NCBI RefSeq assembly: GCF_013266735.1
Contig: NZ_JABSNU010000001.1
Coordinates: 558,001 to 622,000, forward strand
Length of the DNA stretch: 64,000 nt
Direction: 5' to 3'
From: Pedobacter foliorum
GTDB lineage: Bacteria > Bacteroidota > Bacteroidia > Sphingobacteriales > Sphingobacteriaceae
The number at the start of each line of letters is the position of its first letter. The stretch's first letter is position 1. Both the position numbers and the translations under genes were made by a program. Positions 28,502 to 37,732 of this stretch are shown here, in pieces. The notes under the pieces were generated by a model. That model did not search any database. It had not been told where the DNA came from and was given only the letters and a program-made list of their open reading frames with translations.

Positions 28502-29367
28502 AACTACATTGGTTAATTTTATCCTTTAAATTAAGAAAAAGCATTACAGTCAAAATACTATTTTATTTGAATACTTACCAAAGTTTTATTTCCTACTCTA
28601 ATAATAGAGAATACTACATGAATGCCACGTAGAGTTAGAATTTTTGTAGTTGGTTAAGAGCCTAAAAATAACTAATCTGTTATACCTGTCTGTAAATGTA
28701 CTATAATACTATGAAAATGCATAAATATGATTTGGCTGTGATTGCAATAAATTCATTCTCTGTTCAGATAAGTTTATATAAATAAAAGAATTACCTTTAA
28801 TATATCAAGATTTAAACTTTGCAACTATTTTTAGATGGCCGTCATCGAGCTAGTAATTCTATTTGATTTTGGCCAAATATTAGTATTAAGCCGATAAAGA
28901 ATCTTGCCAACTTTTTAATCTGAATACAGACTTTTGATTTACGGATTATTTCCAAAAGGGGGTTGTAAAGCAAGAAGAACATAAAAAAGCCTATATGATG
29001 ATACCTTTGGTTAAGGAGTAGCTCTCAAAGCAACATTAACTACTAAGTGAGACCCGTTTTCTTAATCCATTTTTATTATTTATTAAGCGTCATTTTTTGT
29101 TGTCTTTTAGTTGATTTGTAACTATTTTGAGTTAACCTTTGTTTTTCAAAGTATTTTATTAATATTTGAATTAACCTAATATAATTTGTATGGCTTGCAC
29201 TTTAGGGAGTGCAATAAGTAAAGCTTGGTAAAGTATTGAAAACGAGACCAATCTTTCGAAATTATTAACGCTCAAAACCTCACTTAATTTTATTGTGATA
29301 GCTCTGTGCTGTTAGTTTCTTGTCTGTATAAACGTATTAGCAACTTTAACAGATAATTTATTAACGA
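28502..29367. other. 866-bp intergenic region between divergent defence operons
   Basis: This stretch separates the starts of the minus operon (28501) and the plus cassette (29368). It is strongly AT-rich and holds no frame with convincing coding character. It must hold promoters for both operons, but I could not assign a clear TAnnTTTG box. It is long enough for a small regulatory RNA; I see no specific sign of one. Confidence 0.5.
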
Positions 29368-30393
29368 ATGGCTACAAATGCAAAACTAGAGTTCTATAGG
29401 TTCAAGCTTAATCATAAGGACCAAGAATTTAAGACTTTTAGGGATTTCGCGATTGATGAACTCAGAGCAGGAAGAAATCCAAGCGATGAAAAAGTCACAA
29501 AGGCTTGCTTTACGCATTTTATACAGTCCTTAAAAAGCGATTATGCCAAGGATGAAAATCTCAAAAAGAAAATCGGCTTAGAGAAAAAGAGAAGTATAAA
29601 TAAGTATATTGATAAAGGCCCAAGTTTCAATAGCGCTGACTCAATAATTTCTGGAGTGATAAATGGAGGCCCATATGGTAGAGAACGAATTATTTCTAAT
29701 AATGATGATGAAGATGATAGTACGACATTAGGGATAAATAAAGCCGTCCTCATGTACTTTTATTTTTTCGCATACTTGCCGCCGGATCATAACGAAGGTT
29801 TTTTTATGATTCATTCAAATAGTAAGGATGAAAGTATCACCTCTATTTTTAGAAATTATATAGTCAATCTCTTTAGGTCTACTAAGTATCGCAAGCCGGT
29901 GGCAGAATCATTTTGTCCAAAATCTTTTCAAGATGAATTCAAAAATGGTGCTGTACTAAAAAGCATGACATTTAAGTCTACATTTGTAGATACCGTACAC
30001 ACTACGGATGGGATATCCAATCTAATGCAAGAGTATGATATACGTATCGAAGCGATTCCTAAAAACAAAACAATCTCAGGAAATTCAGCTAAGGCATTTC
30101 TTAGTAAATTATCGACTAAGGTATTCGGAAGTCGATCAAATGAAAGGGCACTTAATGAATTTGACAGAACAACGCTAGTTCTGGGAAGCGCTATTGGAAC
30201 TTCCCAGAAATCTTTTGAATGGAATACGAAAGACAATGAATTTATTCCTGTGGTATATTTGAAAAACAGAATCACAAATGAAAATGCTGACGGAACACCT
30301 GACTTTGACGAACTGAAGCAATACTGTGAAACTATTTTTAAAGATGAGATATTGCCAGAAATAAGGCCAGATTTAAATGCTACCAGAGCTTAG
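29368..30393 (+). CDS. unknown cytoplasmic protein of a three-gene defence-like cassette
   Basis: I do not recognise this 341-aa protein. It has no signal or membrane segment. The N-terminus is Lys-rich; an acidic patch (NNDDEDDS) lies near residues 110-118; and PDHNEGFFMIHSNSKDESIT near 139-158 resembles a beta-strand core seen in several uncharacterised defence-linked proteins. Its last 17 bases overlap the next gene, a membrane protein. Position between two defence modules suggests a related role. Confidence 0.6.
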   Translation: MATNAKLEFYRFKLNHKDQEFKTFRDFAIDELRAGRNPSDEKVTKACFTHFIQSLKSDYAKDENLKKKIGLEKKRSINKYIDKGPSFNSADSIISGVINGGPYGRERIISNNDDEDDSTTLGINKAVLMYFYFFAYLPPDHNEGFFMIHSNSKDESITSIFRNYIVNLFRSTKYRKPVAESFCPKSFQDEFKNGAVLKSMTFKSTFVDTVHTTDGISNLMQEYDIRIEAIPKNKTISGNSAKAFLSKLSTKVFGSRSNERALNEFDRTTLVLGSAIGTSQKSFEWNTKDNEFIPVVYLKNRITNENADGTPDFDELKQYCETIFKDEILPEIRPDLNATRA

Positions 30394-31012
30394 TAAATAT
30401 TTAAAAATTCTCAGAGGAAAAGCAAATTCTTTTGAACGTACTGACATCAACGGGAATATAGATAATACTTTTCGTGCTAAATACCTCGTGCGTATACTTA
30501 GAGCTTTGTTATCCTTAATAATCACCTGGTTGCTAAAGACGGGATTTAGCAGTGACTTCGTTTCATTCGCATCATCTGTACTTTCTATCTTTGTAGGTTT
30601 GTTTATAACGGCACTAATCTTTAGCTTTGACAAGTTTTACGAAGCAAATAGCAATCTAGAGCAGGCAAATTCCAGAGACAAACTATGGGAAATGCAAGCT
30701 TATAACTACTCTAAAAAGTTTGCATACATTACAAGTTATACTATTGTCCAAAGTATCTTTGCTTTAGTTTTGATAACGGTTAGTGCGCTCTTTAAGGAAG
30801 AGATGGCTTTAGATATTAGCAAGCTGGACTTTCGTTTCAGTAATATTGGGGCATCTCATATCGTGCTTTTTATTTTTGCAAGTTTAATCCAAATACAAAA
30901 GTTTTTAGTGCTGTACTGGCTCTTTGGAATAATTTTCAACACATTATTCATAGTTAGCAGCATGGTTCAATACATGGTTACTAAAATTGACAGAAATGAT
31001 AGAAATAGATGA
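30377..31012 (+). CDS. four-helix inner-membrane protein of the same cassette
   Basis: A 211-aa protein with about four transmembrane helices: two around residues 35-80 (LLSLIITWLL... and SVLSIFVGLFITALIF), one at ~118-138 and one at ~160-200. A soluble stretch between helices 2 and 3 (FDKFYEANSNLEQANSRDKLWEM) is probably cytoplasmic. It overlaps both neighbours (17 bases upstream, 17 downstream using the ATG at 30996). Membrane partners in defence cassettes often act as pores or anchors; this is an inference. The size is close to KwaA of Kiwa, but no homology could be shown. Confidence 0.7.
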   Translation: MLPELSKYLKILRGKANSFERTDINGNIDNTFRAKYLVRILRALLSLIITWLLKTGFSSDFVSFASSVLSIFVGLFITALIFSFDKFYEANSNLEQANSRDKLWEMQAYNYSKKFAYITSYTIVQSIFALVLITVSALFKEEMALDISKLDFRFSNIGASHIVLFIFASLIQIQKFLVLYWLFGIIFNTLFIVSSMVQYMVTKIDRNDRNR

Positions 31013-32024
31013 GGCCTTTTTAAAAAGAGTTATACTACATAGAGTAAGTTATATTGAAAGTCAAGCTAGAACTAGTGATCAGGTGTGTGATCTAAGTGAC
31101 GAGGCGTTGGCTGATGTTTTTAAAAACATGTTTCTGAAGCCATTCACCAACAATGTCTCCTCTCAGGAATTCCACCATACTATTAATATCAGCTATAATG
31201 TTTTATTTGGTTTGTCAAAAGAGATTTATGGTAATGGAAATTTCATCGAACTCTCAAAACAAATATTTCAGCATTTAATGTCTGTTAGCAACGACTCAAA
31301 GATTAAAGACGGCGATCTATTTGTTGCAAAATTTGAAGATATAAAATTGAATGGCCAATTTTACGAAGGATTGGGGATATACAAATTTGAGGATAAACAA
31401 CCGTTTTTAGAAACTAATCTGACTTCAACTGATCTATCTTATTCCCTTCGAAAAGGGGTTGGTCCGAAGAAACCAGAAAAGGCTTGTCTAATTATTTTTA
31501 CTGACGAGCCATATACATTACTTTTAATAGATAACAGTACAACTGAAACAGACTACTGGCAGAATCAATTTATAGGGAATAGACCGAAGGCTGATTTTGT
31601 TAATAATACAACGGATCTTTTAGTATTAGCAAAGAGTTTTATAACTGAGCAGATTCCTCAGGAATTTGATATCAATAGATCTGATCAAATAGATCTATTG
31701 AATAAATCTATAGCTTATTTCAAGGAGCAAGATAGTTTTGATATTGATGAATTCTCCAAGAAAGTTATTTCAAGTAATGAAGGTATTGAATCTTTCAAAA
31801 AGTATAAAAAGAATTTTGATGATGCTTTAGACACCCCGATACCAGATACCTTTGATATTTCTGAGGCAGCAGTAAAGAAGCAAGCTAGAGCCTATAAAAG
31901 TGTCCTCAAACTTGATAAAAATTTCCATATCTACATACATGGGAATAAGGAATTAATTGAAAATGGGTTTGATGAAGAAAAACATATGAACTTTTACAAA
32001 GTATATTATCATCAAGAAATTTAA
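30996..32024 (+). CDS. NdpA-like nucleoid-associated family protein
   Basis: A 342-aa protein resembling the 37-kDa nucleoid-associated (NdpA/YejK, PF04245) family: early helices ending ALADVFKNMFLKPF, a central beta region with GDLFVAKFEDIKL, LLLID and later YKSVLKLDKNFHIYIHGN. YejK-type proteins bind DNA and topoisomerase; divergent copies occur in defence loci. I took ATG 30996 over the TTG at 30987. It is the last gene of the cassette; after it comes about 820 bases of decayed sequence. Confidence 0.65.
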   Translation: MIEIDEAFLKRVILHRVSYIESQARTSDQVCDLSDEALADVFKNMFLKPFTNNVSSQEFHHTINISYNVLFGLSKEIYGNGNFIELSKQIFQHLMSVSNDSKIKDGDLFVAKFEDIKLNGQFYEGLGIYKFEDKQPFLETNLTSTDLSYSLRKGVGPKKPEKACLIIFTDEPYTLLLIDNSTTETDYWQNQFIGNRPKADFVNNTTDLLVLAKSFITEQIPQEFDINRSDQIDLLNKSIAYFKEQDSFDIDEFSKKVISSNEGIESFKKYKKNFDDALDTPIPDTFDISEAAVKKQARAYKSVLKLDKNFHIYIHGNKELIENGFDEEKHMNFYKVYYHQEI

Positions 32025-32231
32025 TCTATCTAGCGTAGCAGCGATCGAATACAAAAAGGTGGGTGATCGAACGTTTACACAATTGCCCTTTTAAAATTAT
32101 CTTAACAATTTTTTCTACATTGATGACTTGGTTATTTATTTTATTCGGTTCTGGTTATTTAATCCCAATGAGGATCGCAAAGACTCTTCATAATTGATCC
32201 TTTGCCAGTGTTGATTTGGCAGGAAAACGTA

Positions 32232-32540
32232 CAATGTTGGAACAACAATTTGCTACGATCGGACAAACTACATCAAGAACACTAATGAGCTATTACCCCA
32301 GCAAGGCAACAATGGTAGAGGATTTAAACAAATGGATTGTGATTGAACTGAAGAAAGGAGAGGGGACTCCAGTGGGACTTGAGGAGACGATCTAAGACAA
32401 TAGTTTGAACAAGGTACTGAGTACTTCGGAATTATCCTGTTGGCAGAAATTGCAGTATGATGCAGGTATTTATTCAGAAGTGAAAGTGGATGTGTTTACC
32501 AGAAAGGTGTCTGCTAATTTTAAGAAAAAACGAGGTAGCA
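32232..32540 (+). pseudogene. fragment of the TetR-type gene's C-terminal region
   Basis: Closely similar to 18136-18440 (residues ~444-545 of the TetR-type protein): shared blocks include IGQTTSRTLMSY, VEDLNKWIVIELKKGEGTPV and SELSCWQKLQYDAGIYSEV. It has a frame shift near 32385 and an in-frame stop (GATCTAAGAC). No start and no helix-turn-helix are present. It marks the joint between the NdpA cassette and the restriction module. The following 32541-32847 holds no gene I can support. Confidence 0.85.
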
Positions 32541-32847
32541 GACAATTTGGCTGGTGCCTTTTTCTCCAGCCAGGAACTCTTCTTGCATCTATAAGCTACT
32601 GTGAAATGATGATAATCTTTATCGTTGTAGTATTTCTTAAGGGGTCTTCCTGGGGAATTCGGCCCTACAGTATTTGAATTTGTGAGCATCCATTTAAACG
32701 GATATTCTGTAAATATGCTCAATTTGTAGACATTGGCTTTCCGCTAATAAATTATTACTATTTTAGCACGTCGGCCATAGCAAAAAGTGTAAAAATCTAA
32801 CCTGCTTGTTTACAGGCTGACAAACGCTCCAAATAATCCAGATTTAA

Positions 32848-35800
32848 ATGAGTTTCAATTCCGTCTTAGAAAAATACCGCAAGATTTCATTTTCCCAAAG
32901 GGATAAAGGCGACCGCTTTGAGCGGTTGATGCAGGCTTATCTGCTTACCGATCCCCAATATACTAACAAGTTCAAAAACGTCTGGCTGTGGACTGAGTTC
33001 CATGGTAAAAATGATCTTGGAGGTGGAGATACAGGCATCGATCTTGTTGCCAAGACTTTTGATGGTGACTATTGGGCAATACAATGTAAATGTTTCCAAG
33101 AGAGTTCTAGAATTGATAAACCTGCAGTAGATTCATTTCTTTCTACTTCAAGCCGCGAATTCAAGAACGAAGAGCTTAAAACCGTGAGATTCTCACATAG
33201 GCTTTGGATTTCAACAAGCAACCATTGGGGACCAAACGCAGAAGAGGCCATCCGTGGTCAGAACCCGCAAGTAACCAGGATCAACCTGTATAATCTACAG
33301 GATGCACCGGTAGAATGGGAGAAGCTGGATAGCGGTGTCCACGGAGAACAGGCCCGCAATACCACAAGGGAACTAAAGACCCATCAGCGCACTGCATTGA
33401 ACAATACCATTGCACATTTCAAGACCGCTGACCGTGGTAAACTGATCATGGCCTGCGGAACGGGTAAAACTTTCAATTCCTTGCGCATTGCAGAAAACCA
33501 AACGGGTGGAAAAGGCCTGATTCTGTTCCTTGTTCCGTCGATTGCCCTGTTAGGGCAGACTTTGAGGGAATGGTCAACTTTTGCACTCGAACCAATCAAT
33601 GCGATTTGCATCTGTTCGGATCCGGAGATTACTAGGCAGAAGAACAAGAACCAGGACAATGATGGCGCAAGTGTCGTCGATCTGGCATTACCAGCTTCAA
33701 CCAATCCACAGGATATCCTTCGCCAGTTCGAAAATATAAAGGAGCGGGGAAATCCTGGCATGACTGTGGTATTTTCTACGTATCAGTCAATCGAGGTGAT
33801 CGCCAGGGCGCAGACCGAACTCTTAGAGAATGGATTTAAGGAGTTTGACCTGATTATCTGCGATGAGGCCCACCGAACAACGGGTGTTTCCCTTGCCGGA
33901 GAAGACGAATCGGCCTTTACCAAGGTTCATAACAATGAGTTTATCAAAGGTAAAAAGCGGTTGTATATGACCGCTACGCCACGATTATATAATGACGATT
34001 CCAAAAGCAAGGCTGCTCAGGCCGATGCAGTGCTCTGCAGCATGGATGATCCCGAGCTTTATGGGGAAGAGATCTACCGTATTGGATTTGGAGAGGCAGT
34101 GAACAAGGGCCTTTTGACCGATTATAAGGTATTGATTCTCACCTTAAGTGAGCAAGACGTTCCGCCAGCGGTACAGAAAATGCTGCAGGGGGATAGTAAC
34201 GAGATCAGTACCGATGATACTTCTAAATTGATCGGCTGTATCAACGCACTTTCCAAGCAGATCTTGGGTGACCACGGGATTATTAAGGAGACCGATCCTG
34301 AACCGATGAAACGGGCAGTAGCGTTCTGCCAGAGCATTGCTGCTTCGAAAACGATCACCGATACTTACAACAGTATCAGTGATACCTACGTAGATTCGCT
34401 TCCAGGAGAGAAAAGAGAGCAGATGGTCTCGCTTTCATCTATGCATGTAGATGGAACAATGTCAGCTCCAGACCGAGATGAACGTTTGGGATGGCTAAAA
34501 GCCGAGACAGATAACAATGAATGTCGTGTGTTGACCAATGTGAGATGCTTGAGCGAAGGAGTAGACGTACCTTCACTTGATGCAGTGATGTTCCTTTCCG
34601 CTAGGAATTCGCAGGTCGATGTAGTCCAATCTGTTGGAAGGGTGATGAGGTTGTCTCCTGGCACGAACAAAAAATATGGTTACATCATTATCCCGGTCGT
34701 AGTTCCTTCAGATATCGAAGCGGATATCGCCCTAGATAATAATGACAGGTATAAAGTAGTGTGGACGGTGCTCAATGCGCTCCGGGCCCATGATGACCGT
34801 TTCAATGCAACGGTCAATAAGATTGAACTCAACAAGAGTCGGCCCAGCCAGATATTAGTTGGAAGACCCGAATATACCTTTGATGGAAATGGTAATGCAT
34901 CCATTGTCGATGATCATGGGCCAAGAGGAAATTCTGAAGCCATCAACAATCAGATCGCAATGCAGTTCGAGCAGTTGCAGAACGTCGTTTTTGCAAGGAT
35001 GGTTAATAAAGTAGGAGACCGAAGGTATTGGGAACAGTGGGCCAAAAGCGTAGCGGAGATCGCAGAACGTCAGGCTGAACGTATTAATAGGCTGATTTTT
35101 GAAGACAAGGTTCATCAGGAAGCTTTTGCCAACTTCCTTGGCGGGCTGCAGAAAAATATCAATCCAAGTATTTCCCAACAGGAGGCCGTGGAAATGCTTT
35201 CTCAGCATATCATTACAAAGCCTGTATTCGAAGCATTATTCGATGGCTATTCTTTTGTGAAGAACAATCCAATCTCAGTTTCTATGCAGAAGATGTTGGA
35301 TCTTTTGGAGGCTCAAGCGGTTGAAAAAGATATCGAAACACTGCAGAAATTCTATGAATCTGTAAAGATGCGCGCAAGCGACATCGATAACGCTGAGGGC
35401 AAACAGCGGATCATCATCGAGCTTTATGATAAGTTCTTCAAGACCGCATTTCCCAAAATGGTAGAACAGTTGGGAATTGTCTACACGCCGGTTGAGGTCG
35501 TGGATTTTATTATCCATTCGGTGAACGATGTACTGATAAAGGAATTTGGCAGGAGCCTGTCAGATGAGAATGTAAACATATTGGATCCATTTACTGGTAC
35601 AGGGACGTTTATTACACGGCTTTTGCAGAGTGGATTAATTGACAAGAAAGATCTATTAAGAAAATATAAGAGTGAGATACATGCTAACGAGATTGTTCTT
35701 TTAGCTTACTATATCGCTGCAGTTAATATTGAAAATGCATTCCATGATGCGATGGAGCTTGAAGAGTATCTTTCATTCGATGGGATTTGCTTGACAGATA

Positions 35801-37704
35801 CATTCCAATTGGGAGAAAACGATCATAGAGACAAAATATTTAAGGAAATGTTTCCTCAGAATTCTGAAAGGGTAGCTAAACAGAAAAAAGCACAGCTACA
35901 AGTAATAATTGGTAATCCACCTTATTCTGTAGGACAGAAGTCTGCAAATGATAATGCTCAAAATCAAAAATATTTAAAACTCGACAGTCGAATCGAAAAA
36001 ACATTTGCGAAGAATAGTAAAGCTACATCAGTAAAGGCCTTATATGATTCATATATAAAAGCTTTTAGATGGAGTGCAGACAGGCTTGATAAAGATGGAG
36101 GTATTATCTGTTTTGTCTCAAATGGTGCTTGGATAGATGGTAATGGTATGGATGGGTTTAGAAAAAGCTTAGAAGAAGAATTTTCATCTATTTATGTGTT
36201 CAATTTAAGAGGCAATCAAAGAACGAGTGGCGAACTTAGTCGAAAAGAAGGCGGTAAAATATTTGGCTCTGGCTCAAGGACTCCCATATCTATAACTTTG
36301 TTAATCAAAAAACCTTCGGTAAACTCGGAAAAGTCAGTTATTAACTATTATGATATTGGCGATTATCTAAGTAGAGACGAAAAACTCCAAATTATCAAAA
36401 AGGCGAAATCAGCCAATGGAATTGATTGGAAGATTCTAACCCCTAATGAGCATGGGGACTGGCTAAGTCAGCGAAATGATCTATTTAGTACATTCATTGG
36501 TATCGGACCCGAAAAAAAACTTGATTTAAAAAGTCCATCATATTTTTTAACCTATTCACTAGGGCTAGCAACAGGTAGGGACGCTTGGGTGATCAATTTT
36601 TCTAAGAGTAAGTTGAGCGAAAATGTGAATAATACCATATTTTTTTTCAATGACCAATCTAAGCTATTTAATGAAAAGAGGAAAACCAATTTGAAGCTGA
36701 CAGCTGAGTCTTTTATAGATACTTCTTCAACCCAAATCAGTTGGAATAGGAACTTTATACAAGATTTAGAAAAAAATAAAAATTACTCGTTCAAAGAAGA
36801 TAGCATAACTACCTGCTTATACCGGCCTTTTTATAAGAGTTATTTGTATTTTGATAAAGATTTGAACGCAATGCTTTATCAGAACAAAAAGCTTTTTCCA
36901 AATAATGAAATGAAAAATTTGGTAATATGTGTAACAGGGATTGGTGGAAGTAAAGATTTTTCAGCATTAATTTCTGACAAGGTTCCTATTCTGCACGTTG
37001 TTGAAAACGGGCAAAGCTTTCCTTTGTATTATTACGAGGAGCGGGAGAAACAAGCACCTAGCTTATTTGATTCAAAAGGTGATAGCGAATATATAAAAAG
37101 GGATGGCGTAAGTGATTTTATCTTAGACAGAGCGAAATCGATTTATGGCAAAACAGTAAGTAAAGAAGATATATTCTATTACGTCTATGGCTTTTTACAT
37201 AATCCAGAGTACAAGCATAAGTTTGCAAATGATTTAAAAAAAATGTTGCCTCATTTATCATTGGTAGAAGATGTAAGAGATTTTTGGAAATTTACTAAGG
37301 CAGGCAGAGCGTTAGCTGACTTACATCTAAATTACGAGACTGTTCCGGCTTATGCTGATTTAGAAGTAATAGGAAGTGAAAGTGAGTTTTACAAAGTTGA
37401 GAAAATGCGTTTCCCCAAGAAAGACCAAAAAGGCACAATTAATTTCAATAGCAAAATTACCATTAATAATATACCTACCAGAGCTTATGAATATGTTGTC
37501 AATGGAAAAAGTGCGATTGAGTGGATTATGGAACGCTATGCAATAACAACCCACAAAGAAAGTGGCATCAAAAATGACCCAAATGACTGGGCTGTGGAAG
37601 TTGGCAATCCCCGTTATATTCTAGACCTGCTTTTAAGTATAATAAATGTATCGGTGCAGACTGTCGATATCGTAAATTCACTACCGAAGGTCAAATTCGA
37701 GTAA
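32848..37704 (+). CDS. single-chain type ISP restriction-modification enzyme
   Basis: A 1618-aa fusion that cuts and methylates DNA, with the domain order of LlaGI/LlaBIII-type enzymes. An Mrr-like nuclease (GIDLVAK with D65, IQCK at 78-81) is followed by an SF2 helicase (Walker A ACGTGKT about 202-208, DEAH about 339-342, SVGRVMRLSPG motif VI), a gamma-class N6-adenine methyltransferase (DPFTGTGTF about 913-921, GNPPYS about 1021-1026) and a long target-recognition region. Length is close to the ~1570 aa of LlaGI. McrB and McrC genes follow directly. Base composition falls sharply from about 35630 onward. Confidence 0.9.
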   Translation: MSFNSVLEKYRKISFSQRDKGDRFERLMQAYLLTDPQYTNKFKNVWLWTEFHGKNDLGGGDTGIDLVAKTFDGDYWAIQCKCFQESSRIDKPAVDSFLSTSSREFKNEELKTVRFSHRLWISTSNHWGPNAEEAIRGQNPQVTRINLYNLQDAPVEWEKLDSGVHGEQARNTTRELKTHQRTALNNTIAHFKTADRGKLIMACGTGKTFNSLRIAENQTGGKGLILFLVPSIALLGQTLREWSTFALEPINAICICSDPEITRQKNKNQDNDGASVVDLALPASTNPQDILRQFENIKERGNPGMTVVFSTYQSIEVIARAQTELLENGFKEFDLIICDEAHRTTGVSLAGEDESAFTKVHNNEFIKGKKRLYMTATPRLYNDDSKSKAAQADAVLCSMDDPELYGEEIYRIGFGEAVNKGLLTDYKVLILTLSEQDVPPAVQKMLQGDSNEISTDDTSKLIGCINALSKQILGDHGIIKETDPEPMKRAVAFCQSIAASKTITDTYNSISDTYVDSLPGEKREQMVSLSSMHVDGTMSAPDRDERLGWLKAETDNNECRVLTNVRCLSEGVDVPSLDAVMFLSARNSQVDVVQSVGRVMRLSPGTNKKYGYIIIPVVVPSDIEADIALDNNDRYKVVWTVLNALRAHDDRFNATVNKIELNKSRPSQILVGRPEYTFDGNGNASIVDDHGPRGNSEAINNQIAMQFEQLQNVVFARMVNKVGDRRYWEQWAKSVAEIAERQAERINRLIFEDKVHQEAFANFLGGLQKNINPSISQQEAVEMLSQHIITKPVFEALFDGYSFVKNNPISVSMQKMLDLLEAQAVEKDIETLQKFYESVKMRASDIDNAEGKQRIIIELYDKFFKTAFPKMVEQLGIVYTPVEVVDFIIHSVNDVLIKEFGRSLSDENVNILDPFTGTGTFITRLLQSGLIDKKDLLRKYKSEIHANEIVLLAYYIAAVNIENAFHDAMELEEYLSFDGICLTDTFQLGENDHRDKIFKEMFPQNSERVAKQKKAQLQVIIGNPPYSVGQKSANDNAQNQKYLKLDSRIEKTFAKNSKATSVKALYDSYIKAFRWSADRLDKDGGIICFVSNGAWIDGNGMDGFRKSLEEEFSSIYVFNLRGNQRTSGELSRKEGGKIFGSGSRTPISITLLIKKPSVNSEKSVINYYDIGDYLSRDEKLQIIKKAKSANGIDWKILTPNEHGDWLSQRNDLFSTFIGIGPEKKLDLKSPSYFLTYSLGLATGRDAWVINFSKSKLSENVNNTIFFFNDQSKLFNEKRKTNLKLTAESFIDTSSTQISWNRNFIQDLEKNKNYSFKEDSITTCLYRPFYKSYLYFDKDLNAMLYQNKKLFPNNEMKNLVICVTGIGGSKDFSALISDKVPILHVVENGQSFPLYYYEEREKQAPSLFDSKGDSEYIKRDGVSDFILDRAKSIYGKTVSKEDIFYYVYGFLHNPEYKHKFANDLKKMLPHLSLVEDVRDFWKFTKAGRALADLHLNYETVPAYADLEVIGSESEFYKVEKMRFPKKDQKGTINFNSKITINNIPTRAYEYVVNGKSAIEWIMERYAITTHKESGIKNDPNDWAVEVGNPRYILDLLLSIINVSVQTVDIVNSLPKVKFE

Positions 37705-37732
37705 ACACTAAAATTATGGGTATGTTTAATTT

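Noticed and set aside
29368-32024. Kiwa (KwaA/KwaB) defence system
   Set aside because: Only the four-helix membrane protein is reminiscent; the partners do not look like DUF4868 and there is a third gene.
32474-32722. 82-aa minus-strand gene over the TetR fragment
   Set aside because: Half of it is the antisense of the pseudogene fragment; it has no independent support.
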